DNA from: Palaemon carinicauda
Lineage: Eukaryota > Arthropoda > Malacostraca > Decapoda > Palaemonidae
Assembly: GCF_036898095.1 (NCBI RefSeq)
Contig: NC_090761.1
Coordinates: 43,196,946 to 43,260,945, forward strand
Length of the DNA stretch: 64,000 nucleotides
Direction: 5' to 3'
Below are positions 52,427 through 63,230 of this stretch, piece after piece. Made by a program: the position numbers and the translations under genes. Numbering within the stretch: position 1 is the stretch's first letter; every line of letters starts with the position of its first letter. The notes below the pieces were generated by a model, which saw only the letters and a program-made list of their open reading frames with translations, was not told the DNA's origin and ran no database searches.

Positions 52427-55400
52427 CTATGTAGGCCTGTTTAATCTTGGAGACCTGCGGGAAGTTGTGGAGGGAATTGATGACTTTTCCATGTCAGAGC
52501 TAGGGACCACAGGGAGATCAGAGTTGGGAACTTGATTGGGACTGGGCACTGGATACAAGAAGCGACGGTTCCGACGTAGCACTCCACCACTAGGGAGGCG
52601 AATTTCGTACTCGCGTGATCTCGTGCCACCCATGATAATCCCGATCTTGTCCCACCTATGGGATGTTGGGTCCTGGAGACGGACATGTTGGCCCACATTC
52701 AGTCTGGGCAGGGGACGGGCGTGGGCGTCGTAGTTGCGTTTCACTTGAGCCGCTCTGGCAGCTGCTCGTCGGTCACAATCATGGGCCCTTTCTTGCCAAC
52801 ATTCCATGAATGACTGAGGATGGGCGGGCACACACGTACGGAGAGGGTGACCATACAGGATCTGGGCAGGAGAGCGACCAGAGTGGTTAGGCATGTTACG
52901 TAACTCAAGGAGTCCACGATCAAAAGCCTCACAGTCAATGTTTCCTGAAGGGGCCGTTTTGAGGATCAAGTGCTTGACAGCTTTGACTGCAGCCTCGGCA
53001 TGTCCATTAGACTGCGGGTAGTGTGGCGATGAAGTTATGTGGTGTACACCCCAACGCTCTGCGAAGTCAGCAAACTCTCTGCTGGTAAACTGGGGTCCTC
53101 CATCGGTGCGTAGGCGCAGGGGAACACCTACCTCTCTGAAGTAGCGGCAAAAGTGCCGTATGGTTGAGGAGGCAGTGGTGTCGCCCTTGCAAGGGACGAC
53201 CACAGGCCAGCCGGAGAGGCGGTCGGCGACAACAAGAAAGGACTTCCCCGCTACCTGGAAGAAATCCGCTGATACTGACTCGAAGGGCCTCGATGGGTGG
53301 TCATCGTTGTGAAGAGGTTCCTGCTGTTGGCTTGGGCGTAAGACTTGGCAGGGCTCACAGGCAGCAACAGTGTTAGCAATGTCAGTCTATCCCAGGCCAG
53401 AAGACAGTTTGTCGAGCTCGACGTTTAGTGGCTTCAACACCTCGGTGGCTGTCGTGGAGTCTAGCGAGTGTGTGGCGACGTAGAGCGGCAGGAACTATTA
53501 TTCTGGCACCGAGCACGAGGGTGCCGTCAGTAGAAAGGGCTTCTCGCAGCTTCCAATACGGTAGCAAAGAAGCATGCAGGTCGTACCGATTCGTGGGAAA
53601 TCCGGACACAATGCAATCACGAAGGCGGACGTAGTCAGGGTCGGCCTGCGCTGCTGTTGACATGTCCTGTAGAGTTCGGTCGGCGTTGATGATTGTGGCA
53701 TCTTCTTCCTGGGAGGCTATTACGACGTTGATGACAGACCTGACGTGTGACGTTACTTCAGCACAGCCGATCATATCCTCAGACGTTGGGTAGCTGACAG
53801 GTGCGAGCGAGAGTGCATCTGGAATGCATAAAGACTTGCCAGCACGCCACATTGCAGTAAACTGGTATTGTGACATACGTTCCTTCATTCGCTGGAGCCG
53901 TGGGTTTTCGATCATGTCCAGCGTGTAGCTGTTGATAATGGGCACTAGTGGACGATGGTCTGTTTGCAGAGTGAAGGATGGCAGTCCTTGGAGGTACAAA
54001 CGGCACTTTGTGAGAGCCCAAGATACAGCAAGCATCTCCAACTCGATTGTCGCATACCTCGTCTCGGCATCTGCGAGAAAACGGGATCCACACTGGACTA
54101 CTCGGAGACGTCCGGAACCATGGTCCTGGAGGAGAGCGTAGCCTATTCCGTAGAGACGAGATGCATCAGTCTGGAGAATGGTTGGCAAAGTTGGGTCAAA
54201 AGACGCTAGAACCGGAGGGCTTGAAAGTGCTTGCTTCACACGTTTGAAGGCCTGGTCGTGGTCTGGTGTCCAAATAAAAGAGCGCTTAGGGCTCATGAGT
54301 GGGCGTAGGGGCTGTGCAGTCAGGGCGATATCTGGAGTGAACTCTGCCAGTTGGTTAACTAACCCCATGAAAGAACGTAAGTCCGTCAAGTTAGAAGGTG
54401 TGGGGAAGTCTTGCAGAGCTGTAACTCGTCCTGGATCGGCAGCTATTCCTTCTTCGGAAAGGGTGAATCCACCGAAATTTACTCGGGTCTCCGCTACTAC
54501 GAACTTATCTCTGTTGAGAGTGATGCCGTTTTTGCGACAGCGAGTGAGTAATTCATGGATCCTGTGGTAATGTGACAGTAAGTCGTCGTCAAAGATGAGA
54601 ATGTCATCGACAACCTTGACACATTTCTTCATACCCTGGAGAGCTAGGTCGCCGCGGTAACAGTAGGCGTCGCCGGTGGCAGCGAAGCCCATAGGTCCTC
54701 GGCAATGCTGGAAGCGTCCATAAGGAGTAATGAAAGTGGTGAGATGACGGTCCTCCTCCGCTAGCTCCATCTGCCAGTAACCGTGTAGAGCGTCCGCAGT
54801 GGTGAAGAATTTGGCTGTGGGATCGACAGTACGGACAGCAGCTATGGGTGTGGGCGAAGGGTGGGCTGGTCTGGAGACTTGAGTGTTCAGCTTGGTGAGA
54901 TCCACTGTGATGCGAACTCCCTTTGCCTTTGGGACGACAACTAGAGGGTGGCACCATTCCGAAGGCTCGTCTCCACAAGGCTTGATGATACCCTGCTGGA
55001 CCATAGAATCTAGTTCTATCTTGACAGGTTCGCGGAAAGCATAGGGAATCTGCCGTGGGGTGTGAATGGCGAAAGGAACAGCGTCCTCTTTAAGGTGAAT
55101 TTTCATTGGAGGTCCTGCCATCGACCTCAGTGGAGCTGCTTTAAGGTCCTCCTTAGACACAAGCACATCAGGGAAGGTTCTAAGGAAATATTCTCGGGCC
55201 TCAGCAGGGGTCGAGTTGGCGTGGAGGGGTAGATCCTTACATCGGTTCACGTGGACGACCTGTAGGATGGGCCGTGGAAAGTCTGGCGGTATGATGGCCA
55301 ACTCCTTGCAGTGTGCGTAGGACAGGAGTGGCATCTGGATACCTTCATGGACTTGGATCATGGCATGACAGGATCGGTTGGCCAAAGATAGAGTGGCCTT

Positions 55401-56993
55401 AAGGGTACCTAAAGCTGGTGTCATCTGTGATCCATCTGCTGTGAGTGTCACTGAGGTGGCAGAACGTTGTAGCTCATTCCTGGTGATTTGAAGCAGTTCC
55501 AAGTGCTGTGGACCCATCACTGATACGTCAGCTCCTGTGTCTGGCAGCATCAGAATCTTGGATGTCTCACCATTGTAGGTGAGGTCGAGGGATACGGGTA
55601 CCGGTGAAGGGCAAGTTGTTGTGGAAAGGGCCTCAACCTTGCGACAATTTGAAGGCCTGCTGGAGGGGGGCGTGGCTTTGGGTGGGCCGCCCTGCTTGGC
55701 ATTCATCTGCTGTCGGCAACATCTGTCGTAGTGACCCACTCGGCCACAGTGTCTACACGTGGCCTTGTTGGCAGGACATTTTGAAGTCTTCTTCCAGTGT
55801 CCCTTGCCAGCACAGTTTCCACATATGCTGTCAGCAGCTGGACACTTTTCTGTAGAGCCGTGCTTTTTTGTGCAGGAAAGGCATGAAGTGTCCCTGTTAA
55901 AGTTTGGGTGGGAAGTAGCACCTTTGCTGCCATGTCCTTTGGTTTTCTTGTAAGTAGAGACAGCACACAATTTAGAAGGAGGGGCACGTATGGCGGTGGT
56001 GGCTGTCCTTGTGGCCTCATAGGAGCGACATTCATTGACTGTGGTGGCCAAAGAAGCTGAGGTGTCCAGGGCAATAAGTTTTTGTGTGAGCTCCTCATCT
56101 CTGACTCCCATGATGATGATCATCTTAAGCTGAGTTTCCTCACAAACTGCACACTGGCCAGGACAGACGTCGATTTCCTCTGCTACGTGCTTCAGTCTGA
56201 CGTAGAACTCGCTGAAGCTTTCCCCTTCTCTCTGTTTGCAGGAAAGCAGGTCCCTGCGACGTAAAGCTTCATTTCGCAGGTTCTTGATGTGTTCCTGGAG
56301 AACATTTAAGACTTCCTCCACACTCCGATCTGTGTCTGGTGGCACGTTGAGTGTGTGTTCCAGTATTCTTTGAGTCTCCAGGCTGAGGCACATACGAAGT
56401 TGTATTAGCTGCTTCCTGGTAGATAAAGTCCCTAGGTCCACCATCACACTGTAGTCATCCCAGCGTCTACGCCATTCCCTAAACACTTGGTATGTGGCAT
56501 CGGGACGTAAGGGCGGTGGGGTCTGGGCGATGGCTTTCTGTGGGAGTGGGTGCTGGGAACTTGAAGGCACTGACGATTGAGTAGGAAGTTGTTGCGAGTC
56601 CGGTGGTGTTGCTTGCTGGTGGCCAGGGTTGACCATGAGTAGCTGCAACAGGGCGGTGAAACGCTGGGCTTCCTCCTCTCTTCTTAGGTTGTCCTCTTGG
56701 CGACGTAGTTCTTCCTCGTGGCGACGTTGATCCTCCTCTCTCCGACGTGTAGCCAACTCGGCCTGTCGAGATTCCTCCAGGTACTTGATAAGGAGCCTTA
56801 ACTCCCCACCTGTAGCTGTTGGAGGCGGTATAGTCAGGTGTGGTGAGAGTAAAGGCAGGGTTTCCATCGTTGAGAAGGCTGGTGGGGTTCGACGGTCTGT
56901 TGGTGAGCCTGGGTGTGAAGGCAACTGGCGGTCTTCATTGTCCTGGTCATGTTGCATATCCCCAGACTCGTCTTGATATGAGGTAGTCGACAT
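52427..56993 (-). pseudogene. Gypsy 2 gag-pol polyprotein (one frameshift)
   Basis: The ATG is at 56991-56993. Residues 65-115 form a charged coiled coil (RRREEDQRRHEEELRRQ). The capsid is about 165-330; Cys/His knuckles lie at 371-426 (CLSCTKKHGSTEKC, CGNCAGKGHW, CRHCGRVGHYDRCC); protease LPDTGADVSVMG (483-494). RT has TTADALHGYWQMEL (motif A) and VKVVDDILIFDDD (motif C, Val-Val before DD). RNase H has LQTDASRLYGIG, ELEMLAVSWAL, LQTDHRPL and CIPDALS. The integrase zinc part (about 1174-1203) ends in a frameshift near 53384; the core then continues with RTDGGPQFTS and NGHAEAAVKAVK and a C-terminal domain to 52427. It encodes the capsid and all enzymes for reverse transcription and insertion. 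The gene is intact except for the one inserted base. Confidence 0.93.
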
Positions 56994-57457
56994 GACGAAA
57001 CGTTTTCAGCTGTCACCCACAGTTTAAATGAAAAGATAAAAAGATAAAAGAGACTTTCTACCGTTTTTATTTAAAAAATTACTGTAAATAGAGTGGCAAA
57101 TGGCAACGGGGGAGGAGCATGGGAGGGCTCCTGGGAGGTGGGGAGTAGCGGCGGGTAGGCTGGGCAGCGGCCACTGGCAGTGCGTTTCCGGTGATGAAAG
57201 AGGGTGGATGCACCTCGCTTTCTTGTGATGAGTAGGGGTAAAAGGGTTCTTATATGGGCATGAAGGGCTCGACACACAAGAGAAATATTACCCACTAACA
57301 TAAAATCACTAACACCACACTGCACTGGCACTGCATGAACGGTTCGCAAACAAAGCACAGACACTGTAAAATCCACTTGTAGTCGAGGGGAAATGGGCAA
57401 TGGCGGCTCGATGCAAATGCTGGATTCCGGTGTTCCCTTAAAATGCTGAATGGTTTA

Positions 57458-57469
57458 GTCACTGCGCCA
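57458..57469 (-). other. Gypsy 2 primer binding site
   Basis: On the minus strand TGGCGCAGTGAC is adjacent to the 5' LTR, identical to the Gypsy 1 site. Confidence 0.75.
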
Positions 57470-57747
57470 TGGTGATAGGTGATGATGTCTTGTAGATGAA
57501 GACAGATGATTACAGAGATGGAGAAGTAAAATCCCGAGTCGTAGATTACATTTATTCCACACAGCAAGGGGTTATGAACAGTGGTGCTCTGCAAGGCGTA
57601 CAGCTCGTGCCAAGAGAAGCAAGACGACTATCTATGTGCATGCACAGAGTGCTGACAGTGCGACTCATGCGCATGCGTTTGCAACGGACACAATTTATGA
57701 ATAGTAAAGGGTACATATATGAAAGATAATATATACAATAATCTACA
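57470..57747 (-). repeat. Gypsy 2 5' LTR
   Basis: 278 bp, two differences from 51989-52266. It is followed by ACCTC at 57748-57752. Confidence 0.93.
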
Positions 57748-57752
57748 ACCTC

Positions 57753-58736
57753 CTGCAGGGACTTTATGAAGAAGATGAAGTCCAGCAGTTCCCGAGGAAA
57801 ACCGGCATAAAGTGGCGGTTTCAGACGCCCCGTGCACCTTGGAAAGGTGGGTTCTTCGAGCGTTTGATAGGAGTCACGAAACGGACCCTCCAGATAGCCC
57901 TCGGAAAGAAGTACCTGCCGGACGCCCACGTGCTAACCCTCGTGAAAGAAGCAGAAGCAGTGGTGAATAATCGGCCGCTTATGTACAGCGGTGACGAGCA
58001 CGAGGATGAAGTCCTCACCCCCTCCCATTTGATAAGAGGACACCAAGTCCACTTCATGGCACCAATCTTACCGGACGACCATCTCAACGCAACGTTCACC
58101 TCTCGGAAGCTACGTGATCGTTACATAAGATTGACAGATTCACTGAAGGCGTTCAGAGAACGATGGAGAAGGGAATACTTGAGAGCCTTGAGAGCCCGGC
58201 ACGACTGTCGGCCCGGGGAACCCTCCAAGCTGCACCCCGGAGACATCGTGCTAGTTAAGCAGGAGAATAAGAAAAGAGCGACATGGCCTCTGGGACGTGT
58301 CGTGGAGACGTATCCTGACGACGACGGAGTCGTACGTTCGGCTAAAGTGTTGTTTGAGGGTGTCGAGTCGCTGCGAGCTGTCAGCCACCTGGTTCCCCTA
58401 GAAATAGCCCCCTCTGAGGATGACGATGGAGGAGAAGACGACGACGGTGATGACGGAGAAGAGGGCGCATACAGTTCGACAGCCGGAATGCCAGGGATAG
58501 CGGAGACGTCTGGGGACGACCAGGGTATGGCACCAGCTACGACAACTCAACAAACAGACACAGGAACGGACGACAACGACGAGAAAGGTGAGAACTATGC
58601 AGTTAGTGAAAGAAGTGAAAATGAAACAGAGTCAGAGCAGACGAACGCACAAGGACGTTCTACACGCCCATTGAGAAGGGCTGCCGCGAAACAGCGAGAA
58701 CTGATGGACTGTCTGCTGAAAGGTGACGATATATAA
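57753..58736 (+). CDS. BEL integrase, C-terminal half
   Basis: The frame resumes straight after the right ACCTC (LQGLYEEDEVQ), so the integrase reads through if the Gypsy insertion and one duplication copy are removed. PWKGGFFERLIGVTKR holds the catalytic Glu. Then come VVNNRPLMYSGDEHEDE, LTPSHLIRG and the C-terminal domain typical of BEL/Pao (GDIVLVKQENKKRATWPLGR and an SVRSAKV-like stretch). A very acidic tail (about 58400-58470) and a basic end (RPLRRAAAKQRE) close the protein at 58736. It is not expressed as such while the insertion is present. Confidence 0.9.
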   Translation: MQGLYEEDEVQQFPRKTGIKWRFQTPRAPWKGGFFERLIGVTKRTLQIALGKKYLPDAHVLTLVKEAEAVVNNRPLMYSGDEHEDEVLTPSHLIRGHQVHFMAPILPDDHLNATFTSRKLRDRYIRLTDSLKAFRERWRREYLRALRARHDCRPGEPSKLHPGDIVLVKQENKKRATWPLGRVVETYPDDDGVVRSAKVLFEGVESLRAVSHLVPLEIAPSEDDDGGEDDDGDDGEEGAYSSTAGMPGIAETSGDDQGMAPATTTQQTDTGTDDNDEKGENYAVSERSENETESEQTNAQGRSTRPLRRAAAKQRELMDCLLKGDDI

Positions 58737-59531
58737 AATGTAGCTGTAAACAATGAGTGAAAAAGGGGCGTGTCCTATCTGGAAGGTAGGGAGGGTGGAG
58801 TTTGTGAGGTGTGCATGAATCTGCGGAAGTTGGAAGTGCGTAGGGGGTGGAGAACGGGGACGGGATGGTATCGTGCGTACAGACCGAGCGTTGCACAGAA
58901 CCAGCCCCTCCCTCTTGTACTCCATCAAGTAACAGCCTGCATGTAGCAGCGGTATATAAGTCTCGATTATTGTGAGTTAAGGCAGACTGAACTTGAATTG
59001 TTATGTGTGCATTTCCATTGCCATTTTCTGATTGTCTTAGGCCCATTGCCTAATTGCCTTCGCATTTGAATTGTTATGTATGCATTTCCATTGCCATTGC
59101 CTGATTGTCTTAGGTCCATTGCCTAATTGTCTTTGCATTTGAATTGTAATGTATGCATTTCCATTGTTATTTTTGGTTTGTTTTAGGCCCATTGCCTACT
59201 TGCCTTGCCATTTGAATTTTGTAATATATACGTGTACATTATCACTGATTTCTGCTGTTCCTTATGTGTATTATACACGAGTACGTTAGAATTGCTAGGC
59301 CCATTGCCTAATTTGAACTGTTGTATGGCTATATGTATATTATTGATTGTGTTTATTGCCCCGGGGTAACATTGCTGTGTGTTGTACATTATGCGTACTC
59401 TGTTCGAGTCGTTGCGGAGCGCTACGCAGCGAGCCTAACAGAGTCTCGGAGTAAGTCACTCCCCCCACCCAGAGTCCAGCTCTATCCAATTGACCGACGT
59501 TTCATCGCTCCTTATTTTGGGGCGTGGATTA
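58737..59531 (+). other. BEL 3' untranslated region
   Basis: Non-coding stretch between the integrase stop and the 3' LTR, with a 73-bp tandem repeat and, directly before the LTR, TTATTTTGGGGCGTGGATTA, which may include the polypurine tract. Confidence 0.6.
58995..59213 (+). repeat. 73-bp tandem repeat, three units
   Basis: Units start GAATTGTTATGT (58995), GAATTGTTATGT (59068) and GAATTGTAATGT (59141), each with GCATTTCCATTG and a CCCATTGCCTAATTG core. A partial fourth unit starts at 59214 and the core motif recurs at 59299. Confidence 0.9.
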
Positions 59532-60334
59532 TGTCGGGAATTTCGACCTGATCAATCGAAATTCCCGCCATTTGACTCCGCCTACGATTACGTCAAATTG
59601 GAGGGAGAGGAGAGAACTCGCGGGCGAATGAATGTCGTTCAAGACGAGAATGTTTAGAACCAAAAAGAGAAACCGCCTGGTAGGACAGGCGCTGAGACTA
59701 AAGAAATCAACCACTTGTAATTTAAGAGAAAGAAAAATAACTTCATTCTATTGTAACATGATAAAAAAAATCCAATCTAGAAATTTAGGTTCAGGAAAAA
59801 TTGCGGGAAAAAGGTGACGTCGGAGGTTGCAGAGGCTTGCTCTGTCTCTTTGATCCGACGTCCCCAACCACAGTAAGTTCTATCTAATTGTTCTCTCTCC
59901 CCACCTTAGTGTACCCAGGTCGGTTTCCATGTAGGTCTTGATAGAGTTATGTAAAGTTTGTATCTGTTAATATTTCATCGATCCTTGTGCCAGGGGATCA
60001 GTGTTATTGTGTAAAGTACGTCAAAAGGTCTCGGTAAGGCGTTTATCGAGATAATTTTATAAATGTTCAATTAATTTTGCTAAAATCTTGAGTCCGATGC
60101 GGACAGTTTTTTCAAGTCACGCACATGTTCTTTTAAGTCAAGTATCTCTTTGTACGTAAAGTAAAGGTTTATTTTTTCATGCTTCTCGTATTAGATTATT
60201 ATTTTTATAATAAAATTTGTTAAAATATAGCCATATTCTATTTACTTCTCCAATGGTTTTGAGAGGTTAGTCCTTCAGACCTTGTGATCAGCCCAGCACA
60301 TCGGGCTATTTAGTATAAACCGGTGAAATTTCGC

Positions 60335-60338
<4 letters not shown>
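59532..60338 (+). repeat. BEL 3' LTR
   Basis: 807 bp, about 95% alike to 46624-47410 by eye. It contains an extra segment around 60135-60155 (AAGTATCTCTTTGTACGT) missing from the 5' LTR. It ends CGCCACA at 60338, in direct contact with a TA microsatellite. Confidence 0.92.

Positions 60339-60380
<42 letters not shown>
60337..60380. repeat. (TA)n microsatellite
   Basis: About 21 TA units directly after the 3' LTR. Confidence 0.95.
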
Positions 60381-60384
<4 letters not shown>

Positions 60385-60524
60385 CTGAAAAACTTGAAAT
60401 GTTTCATTTTTCCTTGTTTCCTTTCCTCACTGGGCTATTTTCCCTGTTGGGACCCCTGGGCTTGTAGCATATCCTGCTTTTCCTACTAGGGTTGTAGCTT
60501 GGCAATTAATAGTAAATAGTAAAT
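60381..60524 (+). mobile_element. LINE 3' tail fragment
   Basis: CCTTGTTTCCTTTCCTCACT, GACCCCTGGGCTTGTAGC and ACTAGGGTTGTAGCTTGGC followed by AATTAATAGTAAATAGTAAA mark a 5'-truncated end of the 17255-21132 LINE family. Confidence 0.8.
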
Positions 60525-60675
60525 GACCGAAAACAATATATTTTTACCGAGAATTTCCGATTAAAATAATGGTTTTTTTTTTAAATGTTAACTATGTAAT
60601 TACAGGTTTCATTGTCAACGAAGAACTCTTGTTGTTGTTGTTCTTTGTGTTGTTATTCATATTGTTTTAGGATGG

Positions 60676-60676
<1 letters not shown>

Positions 60677-60729
<53 letters not shown>

Positions 60730-60754
60730 TTATTATTATTATTATTATTATTAT
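60677..60754. repeat. (CTA)n then (TTA)n microsatellite
   Basis: About 17 CTA units pass directly into about 8 TTA units. Confidence 0.95.
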
Positions 60755-60835
60755 ATCGTGGTAGATCACTTAATTGGTTAACGTATTATTTCACACATTT
60801 CACGTTCAAATGAGTCGATGTATATTTATATACCG

Positions 60836-60862
60836 GTATATATATATATATATATATATACA

Positions 60863-60907
<45 letters not shown>
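60836..60907. repeat. (TA)n microsatellite
   Basis: A TA tract interrupted once by CAG at 60861-60863. Confidence 0.95.
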
Positions 60908-60910
<3 letters not shown>

Positions 60911-61011
60911 CTGCATTTTATTACAGGGATTTGGAATGGTCTGTAATGTGTATACTTATGTCCTTAGTCGCGTTTATAGCGCTTAGTCATTGGGGTTGTC
61001 GGCGAATGTTG

Positions 61012-61115
61012 AGGGATAAGACCTTCAAAAGTTCAAACTACCAGTGAATGTATTTATGTTGATCAGGCTGACACAAGTCTCTTTTTATAGTTTATATATG
61101 AAAGATCTATTTTGA
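61012..61115 (+). mobile_element. LINE fragment (ORF2 end and 3' UTR start)
   Basis: CCTTCAAAAGTTCAAA, then GTTGATCAG...GACACAAGTCTCTTTTTAT and AGTTTATATATGA align with 20840-20925 of the LINE at 17255-21132. Confidence 0.65.
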
Positions 61116-62282
61116 TGTCCATTTCCGACGTTTACCAGGAGGTCTATCAGAGTCCAATGCCAACACTAGTGCTATGGCCACTGATGCATCCATGTCGAAG
61201 ATTTTGACCATACTGAATTTTGATGGGAAAAACGCCTATACGTGTGTGGGCAATTATGCATCAAAATTTTGATGCAAAATTTTGACGCTGTTTTTGAACG
61301 TGTATGGGCTCCTTTAGACTAAAGATATTGGGATAACTGCCCAAATCAGACCAATAAGCCAACCCTCACTGACACACAACCCAACTTTCTCTGCAGTGAA
61401 GGATTGTTGAAAAATTACAAAGCCTTTTTAAATTGGTATCCTCATTGGCCTGAAAGCTAGACAACAGACAAAACAATTTTACCAACACCAAACCCGACAT
61501 TCTTGGAAAAAGTGTAACTCGCTAATACTCATAGCTAATGCCAAGGACAACAGAAAGGGTTTTGGCCAAAGAACCTTTAAGGAGAATCTCAAACGTTTAA
61601 AATGTGGACTCTAAAAACTGCAACACTACATCTAAATCCAAATAAATAGATCTCAATACATCTGAATCCATCTAGAATAATACCTGAAGAGGATAAATAC
61701 AACATGAGGCCTTCAAACGGTATTAAGAACAGCCCTTTAAGCCTTAATAGCCAAAATATATAGTCCAACTATCCAAACATTACTTCCTACGCCTATTGAT
61801 GCAAAGGGCCTATGCTAGATTTCGCTAGTCGTCTCTATCTTGAGCTTTTAATTCAATACTTCTCCATTCATTATCTACTTCACGTTTCATAGTCCTCAGC
61901 CAATATATAATAGTGAATAGGCTACTAAAAAAATGTTTAGTCGAGTTAAAAACATTGAGAAAAGTTAAAATTCTTGTAAACAAAGAAAAAAACTGTAGTC
62001 ATGTACTGTACTCTTAAGAGTATAATGCGAAAGATTCAATTAATCAATTGTATAGTCATTTGGGAGCCACCAGGGTTACTCTGAAGTTTAGGATACTCAA
62101 GTACCAGGTTGACTAACCTTCAAAATCAGGCAAAAGTGCAGAAAAACATTGGGATCGTAGTTGTCCTACAGATGGTGCACATTCTCCAGCGCTGCTAAAT
62201 GGCCCAAGACAAGCTAACAGAAAATGAATAGTTTTCTGTTAAACCTTGTGGTGAACATATCTAATAACAGGGAACCCCACAG
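61116..62282. other. No recognisable gene
   Basis: It contains the 18-base palindrome GCATCAAAATTTTGATGC at 61258-61275. The rest has no frame of note. Confidence 0.4.
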
Positions 62283-63230
62283 TCAAAAGACTATGTCACT
62301 AGAGGACGAAGGGACCATTCGGCTCCTACCACTTGAAACGAGCAACTGAGCTTGTTGGCAATTACATTTCTTTTGCCCAGAATGATGCTTAACAACAGCT
62401 CTACTGTGTTGTTTAGTGCCAAAGAGTGAGCCTGCTTCACCTCCTTGCTTGTTGACATATGCTACTACGGTATTTTCGCTCATCAACACTACTGAGTGGC
62501 CTCTAAGACTGGAGTGATTGCAGTGCCAAGAATGCTGTTTTCAGTTCTAAAAGGTTGATGTGCAGGCTCTTCTCTTACTTGGACAAGAAACCTGAGGCAA
62601 TCTGATTCCTTAGGTGTGTTACCTATCCCTCCTTGATGCATCTGTGAATAGCAACAATTCCAGAAGTTCCCTTAATGAGGTTATCATCCTTTAGCCACCA
62701 CATTAGATCCCCAACCTCTTGGTCCATTAGAACCAAGTGATGAGGAAGGATGGTAGCTGCTGCCCAGTGTTTCTACACGACACCATTGAAGGGATCTCTG
62801 ATGGCAACCTGTGTAAAATGAGCTTCTCGAAGGATAAGTGATGCCAAAGAAGTTGTTGCCACTGCTGAGCCAGCAGTTGTTGTTGAGAAATGAAAAGTCG
62901 TGCTACCCTCCAGTCTGATGATGCAATTGTGCGATGGAAAAATTCACTACTGATGGAGGAAGGTATCTGTCAACATTCCCAGGTACTAAAGCCTCTGCTT
63001 ATATGTTACTTCTCTAGGTTTACCACAATCCCCAGATCATGGCAATAGAAGAGAACTTTGTAGAGATGATGAAGGAGATATCTTGAGGAGGTGGACTGGA
63101 TAAACCAATTGTCTAGATACCCGAGTAACTCTATGCCCTTGGCTATGCACAAGCTAAGACTGGGATACACATGCTAGTGAACACCTAAGGGAGGGTGGTT
63201 TGACGCTCCAAAACACGAGACTGAACTTGA
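62283..63230 (-). pseudogene. DIRS-like RT-RNase H relic
   Basis: Near 63110 the minus strand reads AKGIELLGYLDNWFIQS, the RT motif C region with YLDN instead of YLDD, followed by LLHHLYKVLFYCHDLGIVV and NLEK. At 62650 LFTDAS, at about 62550 SLHINLLELKTAFLALQSL (Glu) and at 62480 MSENTVVAYVNKQGGEAGS (Asp replaced by Glu) mark RNase H. Frames shift repeatedly. The sequence is unlike families A and B in detail, so it is probably a further family. No ends were found. Confidence 0.75.

Larger units (their letters stand above)
51989..57747 (-). mobile_element. Gypsy LTR retrotransposon 2, nested in BEL integrase
   Basis: 278-bp LTRs (51989-52266 and 57470-57747) differ at two positions. ACCTC occurs on both sides (51984-51988 and 57748-57752). 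The primer binding site is 57458-57469 and a polypurine tract 52267-52283. The gag-pol frame is 56993-52427 with one frameshift. There is no envelope frame. It inserted into an already resident BEL copy. Confidence 0.95.
46624..60338 (+). mobile_element. BEL/Pao LTR retrotransposon, split by Gypsy 2
   Basis: The 5' LTR is 46624-47410 and the 3' LTR 59532-60338, both TG...CA. The interior codes gag, A17-type protease, RT, RNase H and integrase in BEL/Pao order. Gypsy 2 sits in the integrase (51989-57747). The LTRs differ by scattered substitutions and an indel of about 20 bases, so this element is older than both Gypsy elements. I do not see a target duplication (ATGGT before; TATAT after, in a TA microsatellite). 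Confidence 0.92.

Noticed and set aside
58660..59046. 128-codon minus-strand frame at the BEL 3' end
   Set aside because: It lies opposite the integrase tail and the 3' untranslated region and has no domain.
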